Below are positions 27,848 to 38,184 of a stretch of 64,000 bases of DNA, piece by piece (position 1 is the first letter of the stretch; every line of letters starts with the position of its first letter). The translations under genes were made by a program, and so were the position numbers. The stretch is taken from contig NZ_LFBV01000001.1 in the NCBI RefSeq assembly GCF_001905345.1, positions 507,321 to 571,320 on the forward strand, given 5' to 3'. The notes under the pieces are model-generated. The model was not told the origin of the DNA and did not search any database. It saw only the letters and a list, made by a program, of their open reading frames with translations. The stretch is from Streptomyces uncialis. Lineage in GTDB: Bacteria; Actinomycetota; Actinomycetes; Streptomycetales; Streptomycetaceae.

Positions 27848-27881
27848 CGAAAAGCCCCGGCCTGTGGGCCGGGGCTTTTCG
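27848..27881. terminator. Bidirectional terminator purC / tRNA-Gly
   Basis: A 15-bp perfect stem (27848-27862 with 27867-27881), loop TGTG. A-run and T-run at the two ends allow termination in both directions, between convergent purC and tRNA-Gly. Confidence 0.92.
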
Positions 27882-27887
27882 TTCCGG

Positions 27888-27960
27888 AGCGGACGACGAG
27901 GTTCGAACTCGCGACCTCAACCTTGGCAAGGTTGCGCTCTACCAACTGAGCTACGTCCGC
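27888..27960 (-). tRNA. tRNA-Gly(GCC), copy 1
   Basis: 73 nt without encoded CCA. The acceptor stem is GCGGACG/CGTCCGC, the anticodon loop TTGCCAA (GCC) and the T loop GTTCGAACC. Identical to copy 2 at 32469-32541. Confidence 0.96.
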
Positions 27961-27984
27961 CGGTGCCCTCTCGGGCGACGCCCA

Positions 27985-28614
27985 CTATACCCAACCGCGG
28001 TCCCTGGCGAGCCGCACCGCCGTATGACGGTTCTCCGCCCCGAGCTTCGTCGCGGCCGACGAGAGATAGTTGCGGACCGTGCCGGGGGAGAGCGCCGCGC
28101 GCTCCGCGATCTCCGCGATGGGGGCGCCGTCGGCGGCGAGGTCCAGCACCTCGGCCTCCCGGGCGGTCAGCGGGGAGTCCCCGGCGGAGATCGCGTCGGC
28201 GGCCAACTCGGGGTCGACGTAGCGGTTCCCGGCGTGGACGGTGCGGATGATCTCGGCGAGCTGCCGCGCGCTGACCGTCTTGGGGACGAAGCCGCGCACC
28301 CCCGCCGCCAGCGCCCGCTTCAGATGCCCCGGGCGGCCGTGGCTGGTGACGATCATGACCCGGCAGCCGGGCAGTTCCGCCCGCAGGGATGTGGCCACGC
28401 TCACACCGTCGGCGCCGGGCATCTCCAGATCCAGGACGGCGACGTCCGGGACATGGGCGCGGGCCATCGCGAGCGCCTCGGGACCGGACGCGGCCTCGGC
28501 GACCACCAGCAGATCGTCCTCCAGCGCGAGCAGCGCGGCGAGCGCGCCCCGGATCAGATGCTCGTCGTCGGCGAGCAGGACCCGTACCCGGGGTGCGCTG
28601 GGTGCCGTGCTCAT
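27985..28614 (-). CDS. NarL/FixJ-type response regulator
   Basis: A 209-aa response regulator. The receiver domain has the acidic pair DDE (residues 16-18), phospho-acceptor Asp in VAVLDLEMPG and Lys in FVPKTVS. The C-terminal LuxR-type helix-turn-helix reads LTAREAEVLDLAADGAPIAEIAERAALSPGTVRNYLSSAATKLG. Its ATG overlaps the stop of the kinase gene (ATGA), so the two are coupled. It probably controls the adjacent ABC transporter genes (inference from gene order). Confidence 0.94.
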   Translation of the reverse strand: MSTAPSAPRVRVLLADDEHLIRGALAALLALEDDLLVVAEAASGPEALAMARAHVPDVAVLDLEMPGADGVSVATSLRAELPGCRVMIVTSHGRPGHLKRALAAGVRGFVPKTVSARQLAEIIRTVHAGNRYVDPELAADAISAGDSPLTAREAEVLDLAADGAPIAEIAERAALSPGTVRNYLSSAATKLGAENRHTAVRLARDRGWV

Positions 28615-30254
28615 GATGTCTCTCCCTCTGCGGAACCGCTGCGGTCCGCCGACTCCGTGCGGCCGATGGACGACCCGGTGCGGTCCGCCGACTCCGTGCG
28701 GTCCGCGGCCGATTCCGTCCGGTTCACGGCCGGCCCGCCGCGGTTCTCGGACGACCTGGTGCGGTCCTCGGATGACCTGGTGCGGTCGCCGCCGCTGGTG
28801 GCCCCCCGGGCCCGTACGGCCGCCGCGCCGCCCGGGTTCCGTACGGAGGCGCTGCCCGGGGCAGGGCCGGACGTGCTGCCCGGGGCAGGGCCGGACGTGC
28901 TGCCCGGGGCAGGGCCGGATGTGCCGCCCGGGGTACGGGCGGACGTGCTGCCCGGCGTACGGCCTGCCACCCCGACGGGTACGCGTGCGACGACCCGGAA
29001 CACCCGTCCGCCGACCCGGTCCGCGACCCCGGCGATCCCGGCCTCCAGCGTGCCGTCGACCCGGGCCAGCCGCTCCCGCAGCCCCGCGAGTCCGGTGCCG
29101 CCGACGGCCGGGCCGCCGCAGTCGTCGGGCCCGGTGCCGTCCGCGGGTCCCGTGCCGTCGGTGGCGGTCACCCCGTCGCTCTCCACGATCAGGGTCGCCG
29201 TCCCGTCCGTCTCCGTCAGGGTCACCGCGCAGTGCGCGGCGTCACCGTGCCGCAGGACGTTCGTGGTGGTCTCCCGGACCACCCAGCCGAGCACCGACTG
29301 GACCCCGGCCGGGAGCCGACCGGCCGAGCCGGTGACCCGGCAGTCGATCCCGGCGGCGGTGAGCACGCCCTGGGCCCCGGCCAGCTCCGCGGAGAGATCG
29401 GCCTCACGGTAGCCGCGGACCACCTCCCGCACCTCCCGCTGCGACTCCTGCGCGATCCGCTGCACCTCGATCATCTGCTCCACGGCCTCGGGCCGTTCGC
29501 GGCGCGCCAGCTGGACAGCCAGTTCGCTCTTCAGCGCGACGACGGCGAGATTGCGGCCGAGGACATCGTGCAGATCGCGGCCGAACCGCAGCCGTTCCTC
29601 GGCGACGGCGAGCGCCGCCCGGGTCTCCCTCGCCTCGTCGAGTTCGAGGACGGCACGCAGCAGCCACATGGAGAACACCGCGGTCAGGGCGAAGAACCCG
29701 GAGAAGACGACGACCAGCAGCCCGGTGACGACCGAGGCCCCCGGGGAGAACCCGACCGCGATGAACGCCGCGCCCGCCGCCACACCCGACAACGTCACAC
29801 ACGCGGCGATCCGCCGGGGACCGCGTACCGCGAGGGCGAAGATCCCCAGCCCGAAGGCCATCACCCCCAGGAAGAACGACCCGGTGGCGGACAGCCGTGC
29901 CATCTCCTCGGGGGTGCCGGGGCGGTCCAGATCCTGCCCCCAGGTGCCGACCACCAGCCCCACCACGGCCACGACGGCCGTGGTGACCGCGAGGGTGATC
30001 AGCAACCCGAGCGGACGGTCCCGGGTGCCGGTGGCCCAGTCCATGGCCCGGGACACGGTGAGCGAACCCACGACGACATGCACCAGCACCAGCACCAGCA
30101 GGGTGGCCCCCGGTACCACCGGCATCGCCGTTATCGGGACGACGCCGATGACGCCGAATTCGATCACGGCGAACGCGTGGAACGACCAGCGCGTGTACGT
30201 CTCCACCTTCGCGGTCGTGCTCTTCCGCTGCCACCAGGCACCCGGCTCGCGCAT
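28611..30254 (-). CDS. DesK/NarX-type sensor histidine kinase with repetitive C-terminal tail
   Basis: A 547-aa membrane kinase. Five or six hydrophobic segments lie between residues 27 and 200, followed by the H-box RFGRDLHDVLGRNLAVVALKSELA (His229, HisKA_3 type) and an ATPase domain with VVRETTTNVLRHGDA (N box) and GGTGLAGLRERL (G box). Most such kinases stop soon after the G box region; this one continues for about 130 residues of low-complexity repeats (GSTSGPAP units, then DRTRSSE/DRTESA units). The tail has no predicted domain and may be a disordered linker or a repeat expansion. The ATP-binding G1 region is present in shortened form. Confidence 0.9.
   Translation of the reverse strand: MREPGAWWQRKSTTAKVETYTRWSFHAFAVIEFGVIGVVPITAMPVVPGATLLVLVLVHVVVGSLTVSRAMDWATGTRDRPLGLLITLAVTTAVVAVVGLVVGTWGQDLDRPGTPEEMARLSATGSFFLGVMAFGLGIFALAVRGPRRIAACVTLSGVAAGAAFIAVGFSPGASVVTGLLVVVFSGFFALTAVFSMWLLRAVLELDEARETRAALAVAEERLRFGRDLHDVLGRNLAVVALKSELAVQLARRERPEAVEQMIEVQRIAQESQREVREVVRGYREADLSAELAGAQGVLTAAGIDCRVTGSAGRLPAGVQSVLGWVVRETTTNVLRHGDAAHCAVTLTETDGTATLIVESDGVTATDGTGPADGTGPDDCGGPAVGGTGLAGLRERLARVDGTLEAGIAGVADRVGGRVFRVVARVPVGVAGRTPGSTSARTPGGTSGPAPGSTSGPAPGSTSGPAPGSASVRNPGGAAAVRARGATSGGDRTRSSEDRTRSSENRGGPAVNRTESAADRTESADRTGSSIGRTESADRSGSAEGETS
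28850..28960. repeat. 24-bp tandem repeats in the kinase tail
   Basis: A 24-bp unit repeats at about 28861, 28885 and 28909, with a diverged copy after. It encodes the repeating GSTSGPAP octapeptide. Copy changes keep the frame. Confidence 0.88.
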
Positions 30255-30274
30255 GCCACCGCTTCTCTCTCGCC

Positions 30275-30416
30275 CGTGTTCCGATACGCCTGTGTTCCGA
30301 TACGGCCGTGCCCGGATCCGCCTGCGTTCCGGTACGTCCGTGTCCGCTACGGCTGTGTTCCGCTACGTGGGTGTCCGCTACGTCCGTGTCCGCCGCGTCC
30401 GTGTTCCTGTACGGGG
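30275..30416. repeat. 15-17 bp imperfect tandem repeat between permease and kinase genes
   Basis: About nine units resembling GTGTTCCGCTACGTCC run without a break. The consensus drifts (GATACG, GGTACG, GCTACG). No gene covers them; they fill the intergenic region upstream of the kinase start. Being close to the kinase start, they could affect its expression. Confidence 0.85.
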
Positions 30417-30462
30417 GCGGGCGCACCCGTCGGCCGTGGCCTCCGGGTGCGCCGCCGCGCGC

Positions 30463-31290
30463 TCAGTGCCGGGGTTCCCAGCGGAACCACCGTCGTACAG
30501 CAAACACCGCGAGCAGCGTCCAGGCCACCGCCGTGGCCAGCGCGGCCAGGGTGTCGGCACCGGACATGGTGCCGGTCCAGCCGCCCCGTACCAGGGAGAT
30601 CACCCCGGTCAGCGGCAGCATCTCGCATATCTGCGCGAGCCGGTCGGGCAACACCTCCAGCGGGACGGTGATCCCGGAGGCGAGCATCGACACCAGCACC
30701 ACCGGCATGCTGGTGACCTGCGCGCTCTCCGCGCTGCGGCTGAATGCCGCGGTGACGGCGGCGAGCGAGGCGGACAGCGCCAGCCCCAGGACCACTCCGG
30801 CGACCGCGAGATGCGGGGCCTTCGGGGGACCCACGTCCAGGATGATCATGCAGCCGGTGACGAGCAGCACGATCTGCGCCACCGCGATGCACAGCGAGGG
30901 CAGCGCGGCTCCGGCGAGGATCTCCGTGTCCCGCAGCTCCCCGACCCGCAGCCGCTTCAGTACGAGTTCCTCGCGCCGGGTGACATAGATCGTGGTCAGC
31001 GCGATGTACACGGCGAACAGCAGCGAGAAGCCGACGGACGCGGGCAGCAGGATCGTGCCGAGCGACAGCCCCGTGCCTTCGAGGTCCATGCTGTCGGTGG
31101 CGGAGCGGATGCTGAACGGCAGGATCAGCGGGACGACCGCCGCCGCGAACAGCGTGCCCTTGCTGCGTACCAGCAGGGTCAGTTCGGCGCGGGCGAGCGA
31201 ACGCATCCGGCCGGCCGCGGTGGTGGTGGCGGTCGCCCCGGCGCGCGGCGCGGTCCGGTGGGTCGGGGGCTTGGTCATCGCGGTGCTCAC
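30463..31290 (-). CDS. ABC-2 type transporter permease
   Basis: A 275-aa integral membrane protein with six hydrophobic segments in the ABC-2 pattern (first near residue 50, last near 255), and the cytoplasmic segment YVTRREELVLKRLRVGELRDTEILAG typical of ABC-2 permeases. Likely start is GTG 31288-31290, overlapping the ATPase stop (GTGA); ATG five codons downstream is an alternative. It works with the ATPase at 31287. The substrate is unknown, but this class exports drugs, lipids or peptides. Confidence 0.9.
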   Translation of the reverse strand: MSTAMTKPPTHRTAPRAGATATTTAAGRMRSLARAELTLLVRSKGTLFAAAVVPLILPFSIRSATDSMDLEGTGLSLGTILLPASVGFSLLFAVYIALTTIYVTRREELVLKRLRVGELRDTEILAGAALPSLCIAVAQIVLLVTGCMIILDVGPPKAPHLAVAGVVLGLALSASLAAVTAAFSRSAESAQVTSMPVVLVSMLASGITVPLEVLPDRLAQICEMLPLTGVISLVRGGWTGTMSGADTLAALATAVAWTLLAVFAVRRWFRWEPRH

Positions 31291-32306
31291 AGCGCCGGCT
31301 CCTTCTCATGGGTGTCCGCGCCGGCGGTGGCGCCTTCCTCCGCGTCCCGGGCGATCCGCAGGAACGCCTCCTCCAGGGACGCGGACCGTACGTCGAGCCC
31401 GCGCAGTTCCAGCCGTTCGCGCTCGGCCCACAGCAGGAGTCCGGTCGCGGCGCGCTGGAGTTCATGGGTACGCAGCTTGACGGTGCGGTCCCGGGTCTCG
31501 TGCCCGGTGACCCCGAGCTGGGCCAGCGGCGGGAGGTCCCCGACGAAGTACCCGTCGGGGAGCTGGAAGGAGATCAGCGAGGGCTGCGAGGCGACGACCT
31601 CCTCGACGGTGCCCCCGGCCGCGATACGCCCCTCGTGGAGGATCGCCAGCCGGTCCGCGAGATCCTCCGCCTCCTCCAGGTAGTGCGTGGTCAGCAGGAC
31701 GGTGGTGCCGCTGTCACGCAGCTCCCGCACCAGGTCCCAGGTCCCGCGGCGGCCCTCCGCGTCCAGTCCGGTCGTCGGCTCGTCCAGGAACAGCACCTCG
31801 GGGCGGCCCAGCAGCGCGAGCGCCAGGTCCAGCCGGCGGCGTTCACCGCCGGAGAGCTGCTTGACGCGGACGCCGCCGCGGCGGGTGAGGCCCACGATGT
31901 CGAGCGCCTCGCCCACGGGGCGGGCGCCGCTGGTGCAGCCCGCCCACATCCGCAGGGTCTCGCGCACCGTCAGCTCGGACGGGAAGCCGCCCTCCTGGAG
32001 CATCACGCCGATCCGGGGCCGGATCGCGGCACGGTCCCGGTAGGGATCATGGCCGAGGACGCTGACCTGGCCGGACGCGGGGGGCGCGAGGCCCTCCAGC
32101 AGTTCGAGGGTCGAGGTCTTCCCGGCGCCGTTCGTGCCGAGCAGGGCGAAGAGTTCGCCGCGGCCCACGGAGAAGGTCACTCCCCGGACGGCCTCGAACA
32201 ACTGGGTCTTCTGCCCGCTCTTGTCACGCCCGGAGGGACCGCCCCCGTAGACGCGACGCAGATCGGTCACGTCGATCACGCGCTCTTCGGTCACTTCGGT
32301 AGTCAT
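31287..32306 (-). CDS. ABC transporter ATP-binding protein
   Basis: A 339-aa ATPase of the drug-exporter (CcmA/DrrA-like) group. Walker A GTNGAGKTS, signature LSGGERRRLDLALALLG, Walker B LFLDEPTTGLD and H-loop TTHYLEEAEDLADRL are all intact. The C-terminal 100 residues carry the DrrA-type extension. It is the first gene of a cluster running ATPase, permease, kinase, regulator on the minus strand. Such kinase/ABC pairs often respond to cell-envelope stress (family knowledge). Confidence 0.94.
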   Translation of the reverse strand: MTTEVTEERVIDVTDLRRVYGGGPSGRDKSGQKTQLFEAVRGVTFSVGRGELFALLGTNGAGKTSTLELLEGLAPPASGQVSVLGHDPYRDRAAIRPRIGVMLQEGGFPSELTVRETLRMWAGCTSGARPVGEALDIVGLTRRGGVRVKQLSGGERRRLDLALALLGRPEVLFLDEPTTGLDAEGRRGTWDLVRELRDSGTTVLLTTHYLEEAEDLADRLAILHEGRIAAGGTVEEVVASQPSLISFQLPDGYFVGDLPPLAQLGVTGHETRDRTVKLRTHELQRAATGLLLWAERERLELRGLDVRSASLEEAFLRIARDAEEGATAGADTHEKEPAL

Positions 32307-32420
32307 GAGAAGAGTGTCGCCGCAGCGGGGAGCGGAGGGAGGTGCCGGGTGTCACCAGTGGCCATGACAAATGTCAGATCGGCGTAAGGTCCGGACCGCT
32401 GTCCGGCCCCGGACAGCAAA

Positions 32421-32445
32421 GAACCCCAGTCATCGACCGGGGTTT
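32421..32445 (-). terminator. Terminator after tRNA-Gly copy 2
   Basis: An imperfect hairpin with AACCCC at 32422-32427 and GGGGTT at 32439-32444, one mismatch in the extended stem. It lies 24 bp beyond the tRNA 3' end. Confidence 0.65.
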
Positions 32446-32468
32446 CCCTGAACTGCGAGTACTTCTGG

Positions 32469-32541
32469 AGCGGACGACGAGGTTCGAACTCGCGACCTCA
32501 ACCTTGGCAAGGTTGCGCTCTACCAACTGAGCTACGTCCGC
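32469..32541 (-). tRNA. tRNA-Gly(GCC), copy 2
   Basis: Identical in all 73 nt to 27888-27960 and in the same orientation. The identity extends two bases past the 3' end and stops immediately at the 5' end. Confidence 0.96.
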
Positions 32542-32621
32542 ACAGCATCCGACCGGCTTTCACCGATCGGCGCGAGCACCACCTTACCTGATCCACCGGG
32601 GTGGACTGGCAAGGAGGGTGG

Positions 32622-32693
32622 AGCGGGTGACAGGGATCGCACACTGCGCCTTCCCCCTGGAAGGGGGATGTTCTACTACTGAACTACACCCGC
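32622..32693 (-). tRNA. tRNA-Gly(TCC)
   Basis: 72 nt, acceptor GCGGGTG/CACCCGC, D arm TAGTTCAGTAGTAGAA, anticodon loop CTTCCAG (TCC), T loop TGCGATCCC. No encoded CCA. It lies 80 bp upstream of tRNA-Gly(GCC) copy 2 and is probably co-transcribed with it. Confidence 0.94.
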
Positions 32694-32755
32694 GTGACCT
32701 GGTGGGCCGGGCTTTTCGGCCCCGCCCCTTCGGCGTGTTCCAAACTCTAGCTGAT

Positions 32756-33560
32756 CACGGGGGGTGCTCCGCAAGTCGCCTTCGCTCGCGCTTCCGAGGT
32801 CCGTCCCGGTGGGCGTACTTGTCCCTGTGCGGGTCGTCCCAGGTCTGCCCGGCTGGGCGCACTTGTTCCTGCGCCGTCGCTCGGTGGGTGCGCAGTTCCT
32901 CGCGGGTCGCCTTCGCTTGCGCTTCCGAGGTCTGTCCGGCTGGGCGCGCTTGTTCCTGTGCCCTCGTTCGTGGGTTCGCGCAGTTCCCCGCGCCCCTTTG
33001 GGGCGCGTCCGGCCGGTTGTTCGGGTCGGTGCCGGTCGGGATTCTCCGTCCTCGCTCCAACGCGCTCGGTACGACGTCCCTCTTGCCGTACTGAAGAGCA
33101 TCGGAGTCTGCGGGCAGAGATTCCCGCCCACCCCCTCCCGCAGCAGCGCGAGTCCGCGAGGAGGACGGTTCCGCAAGCCCCAGGTGGGCGCCCCCAAAGG
33201 GGCGCGGGGAACTGCGCAAGAACGAGGGCGGCCCGCGCCCGAAGAGCGACCGTAAGAGGGCAGCATCCAGGGGCGCGGGGAACTGCGCACCCACGGACGT
33301 ACCCGCACGGGCACAAGTACGCACAGGTGTGGAACCCCAGGGGCGCGGGGAACTGCGCAAAACCACCGAGCGACCCGCACAGAAACACGTACGGCCAGCC
33401 GGACAGACCCAGGGGCGCGAGGAACTGCGCACCCGACGAGCGACCCGCACAGGGACAAGTGCGCCCAGCACAGGAAACCCGGGGGCGCGAGCGAAGGCGA
33501 CCCGTACGGGAAATCCAGGGCCGAGAGGAACTACGCAAAACCCACGAACACCCCGTACAG
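32756..33560. repeat. Composite repeat B
   Basis: Same architecture as repeat A. Left units are in the GCGCAGTTCCCC orientation, the central module is at 33020-33143 (52-bp core 33092-33143), and right units are in the GGGGAACTGCGC orientation. It lies between tRNA-Gly(TCC) and lsrL. No gene. Confidence 0.85.
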
Positions 33561-33604
33561 GAACATGTACGGGCAAGCGATAACCGCAAACCGAGCCGGC
33601 AAGG

Positions 33605-33931
33605 CTATTGCGCCGCCTCGAACGCCTCGTACACCCGCTTGGGAATCCGCCCCCGCGGCGGCACGTCCATCCGATGGGACCGGGCCCACGCCCGCACCGC
33701 CGCCGGATCGGGCGTCAACGCGGTGTGCCGGTACACCTTCACCCCGCCGGAGGCGCTCCGCGCCTTGCGTCCCGCGTGCACGTACGGTGCCAGCACCTTC
33801 CGCAGTTTTCGCGCATTGGCCTGGCTGAGATCGATCTCGTACGACTTCCCGTCCAGCCCGAAGACGATCCTTTCCGCCGCTTCCCCGCCGTCGATGTCGT
33901 CATGGAGAGTGACTACGACACGCTGCGCCAC
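33605..33931 (-). CDS. lsrL: Lsr2-like nucleoid-associated protein
   Basis: A 108-aa Lsr2 family protein that binds AT-rich DNA in the minor groove and silences horizontally acquired genes. The N-terminal dimerisation part reads AQRVVVTLHDDIDGGEAAERIVFGLDGKSYEIDLSQANARKLRKVLAPYV. The C-terminal DNA-binding part has the HRMDVPPRGRIPKRVYEAFEAA helix with the PRGRIP hook, corresponding to the RGR-type AT-hook of Lsr2. Position next to purSQL matches the second streptomycete paralogue (LsrL) rather than the main Lsr2; the paralogue call rests on remembered synteny. Its upstream DNA is unusually AT-rich. Confidence 0.92.
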   Translation of the reverse strand: MAQRVVVTLHDDIDGGEAAERIVFGLDGKSYEIDLSQANARKLRKVLAPYVHAGRKARSASGGVKVYRHTALTPDPAAVRAWARSHRMDVPPRGRIPKRVYEAFEAAQ

Positions 33932-34256
33932 GAATATCGTTCCCTTCGTGCGACCCCACCGCGTTGAGGTGCGGTGATGCCGACTGTCCGGCTTCTTGAG
34001 GCAAAATAAGCTATGGCCATTTACTTTGTACAGGCTCCGGCATTGAATGGGGAAGCCCTGTTATTACGGTCAGCGTGTCCGGTCCGTGTCGTGCGTATTG
34101 CCGGGCCGGGTTTTTTCCGGGATTTTCCGTGAAGGTCACCGCGACGATCAGCGCCGGGTGATGACGGTCACGTAGGTAGCTACGAATCTACGCGAGTAGA
34201 AATTTTGTGCGGGTAGTCTGAAGCGACCTGCTCAGCACCACACACCGGGAGTGCCA
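33932..34256. promoter_or_regulatory. AT-rich divergent promoter region lsrL / purS
   Basis: About 320 bp with stretches well below the local GC level (33999-34060 and 34190-34220). CGTAGGTAGCTACG at 34170-34183 is a short inverted repeat. TAGTCT at 34214-34219 could be the -10 of the purS promoter. AT-richness makes it a natural binding region for LsrL itself (inference). Confidence 0.45.
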
Positions 34257-34532
34257 GTGGCACGCGTCGTAGTCGACGTCATGCTCAAGCCGGAGATCCT
34301 CGACCCCCAGGGACAGGCGGTGCAGCGTGCGCTGCCGCGCCTGGGCTTCGACGGCATCGCGGACGTCCGTCAGGGAAAGCGATTCGAACTTGAGGTCGAC
34401 GGGCCGGTGGACGAAGCCGCCCTCGCCCGTATTCACGAGATGGCGGAGACCTTCCTCGCCAACACCGTGATCGAGGACTTCGTCGTCAGGGTCGACGAGG
34501 AGTCAGCCGCCGGAAAGGCCGGGGCGAAGTGA
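34257..34532 (+). CDS. purS: FGAM synthase subunit PurS
   Basis: A 91-aa small subunit of phosphoribosylformylglycinamidine synthase, which bridges PurL and PurQ and channels ammonia. Sequence [31 protein letters not shown] is typical. GTG 34257 is chosen because GGGAG ends five bases upstream; an in-frame GTG at 34251 overlaps that ribosome site. The stop overlaps the purQ start (GTGA). Confidence 0.95.
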   Translation: MARVVVDVMLKPEILDPQGQAVQRALPRLGFDGIADVRQGKRFELEVDGPVDEAALARIHEMAETFLANTVIEDFVVRVDEESAAGKAGAK

Positions 34533-35217
34533 CCGCCCGTATCGGAGTCGTCACTTTTCCGGGCACCCTGGACGATCGTGACACCCAGCGCGCGGTGCGC
34601 GTGGCCGGTGCCGAGGCGGTTCCGCTGTGGCACCGGGACAAGGATCTGAAGCAGGTCGACGCGGTCGTACTCCCGGGCGGATTCTCGTACGGCGACTATC
34701 TGCGGGCCGGTGCGATCTCGCGGTTCTCGCCCGTGATGGAGACGATCATCGCGCAGGCAAAGGCCGGAATGCCGGTTCTCGGAATCTGCAACGGATTCCA
34801 GGTGCTCACCGAGACGCATCTCCTCCCGGGCGCGATGCTGCGGAACAATCACCTCCACTTCATCTGCCGTGACCAGCGGCTCCGGGTCGAGACCACGGCC
34901 ACCGCCTGGACCGCCGATTACACGGCCGGCCAGGAGATCTCCATTCCGCTGAAGAACATCGACGGCCGGTACGTCGCGGACGAGCGGGTCCTGGACGAGC
35001 TGGAGGCGGAGGGCCGGGTCGCCTTCCGCTACCTGGACGTGAACCCCAACGGCTCGCTCCGCGACATCGCCGGCATCAGCAACGCCGCCGGGAACGTCGT
35101 CGGGCTGATGCCGCACCCCGAGCACGCCGTCGAGTCCCTGACCGGCACCGGCCGCACCGACGGCCTCGGGTTCTTCACCTCGATCCTGACCAACCTCGTA
35201 CAGAAGGGGGCCGCGGC

Positions 35218-35221
<4 letters not shown>
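34529..35221 (+). CDS. purQ: FGAM synthase glutaminase subunit PurQ
   Basis: A 230-aa class I glutamine amidotransferase supplying ammonia for FGAM formation. Catalytic Cys in [13 protein letters not shown], His and Glu in [33 protein letters not shown] is the family oxyanion segment. GTG 34529 overlaps purS, and its stop overlaps the purL ATG, so purS-Q-L is a tightly coupled operon. Confidence 0.97.
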
Positions 35222-37467
<2,246 letters not shown>

Positions 37468-37480
37468 CGGTCCCGAATCC

Positions 37481-37521
37481 CCGAACCCCCTGTCCCGGCC
37501 GCCGCCGGGCAGGGGGTTCGG
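37481..37521 (+). terminator. Terminator of purSQL
   Basis: A 12-bp outer stem (CCGAACCCCCTG at 37481-37492 with its complement at 37510-37521), with further GC pairing in the loop. It lies just after the purL stop. Confidence 0.88.
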
Positions 37522-37635
37522 TCATGTGCGGACACTGCCCGGGCCCTGCCGGTCATGGCTGGTGGGGTCATGCCGTGCGGGGTTCACTCGAACTGATGAT
37601 TGCGCGGGATTACGTAGTTACGTAATCTTGGGGTC

Positions 37636-38184
37636 ATGGGACTGGAGGAACGGGTCACGGACCTGGAGCGCAGACTGGCGGAGCTGGAGCGCCCGGAAAG
37701 CGGGAGCGGGGAGGGGGCGTCATCGGAGCACGGGGGCGCGGGGCCGGAGCCGCCGGTCCGCGAGGGGTTCTGGGCGCTGGAGGGCTTCAAGGAGCAGCTC
37801 GCGCAGGCGGGTTCCGACGCGCGGGAGGGCGGTGTCCTGTTCACCGGAGCGGTCGGCCTGCCCACCGGTGAGCGCTACGAATGGCAGTACGGGGAGCTGA
37901 CCGACCGCCTCATCCAGGCCGACTGGTCGGACCGCGCCGACGCCTTCGCCGCCCTCGGCCACCCCGTGCGGCTGCGACTGCTGCGCGAGATCCTCACCGG
38001 CCGCCGCACGGCCGCCGAGCTGACCGACCTGGACGGCCTCGGCACCACCGGCCAGACGTACCACCACCTCCGTCAGCTCACCGCCGCGGGCTGGCTGCAC
38101 AGCACGGCCCGCGGCCGCTACGAGGTCCCCCCGTCCCGGGTGGTCCCGCTCCTGGTCGCCCTCACCCTGACGACCGCCCCATGA
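37636..38184 (+). CDS. ArsR-like winged-helix regulator
   Basis: A 182-aa protein. Residues 1-20 form a short coiled coil (LEERVTDLERRLAELE). From residue 97 a winged helix reads RADAFAALGHPVRLRLLREILTGRRTAAELTDLDGLGTTGQTYHHLRQLTAAGWL, the ArsR/HTH_20 pattern. No metal-binding CxC is present, so it is probably not a classic metal sensor. It overlaps the M23 gene by ATGA and may regulate it, an arrangement common in streptomycetes. Confidence 0.82.
   Translation: MGLEERVTDLERRLAELERPESGSGEGASSEHGGAGPEPPVREGFWALEGFKEQLAQAGSDAREGGVLFTGAVGLPTGERYEWQYGELTDRLIQADWSDRADAFAALGHPVRLRLLREILTGRRTAAELTDLDGLGTTGQTYHHLRQLTAAGWLHSTARGRYEVPPSRVVPLLVALTLTTAP

Noticed and set aside
27985..32306. Genomic island call between the tRNA-Gly copies
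   Set aside because: Codon use matches neighbours, there is no mobility gene, and identical tRNA copies are common by gene duplication. Kept only as a low-interest observation.
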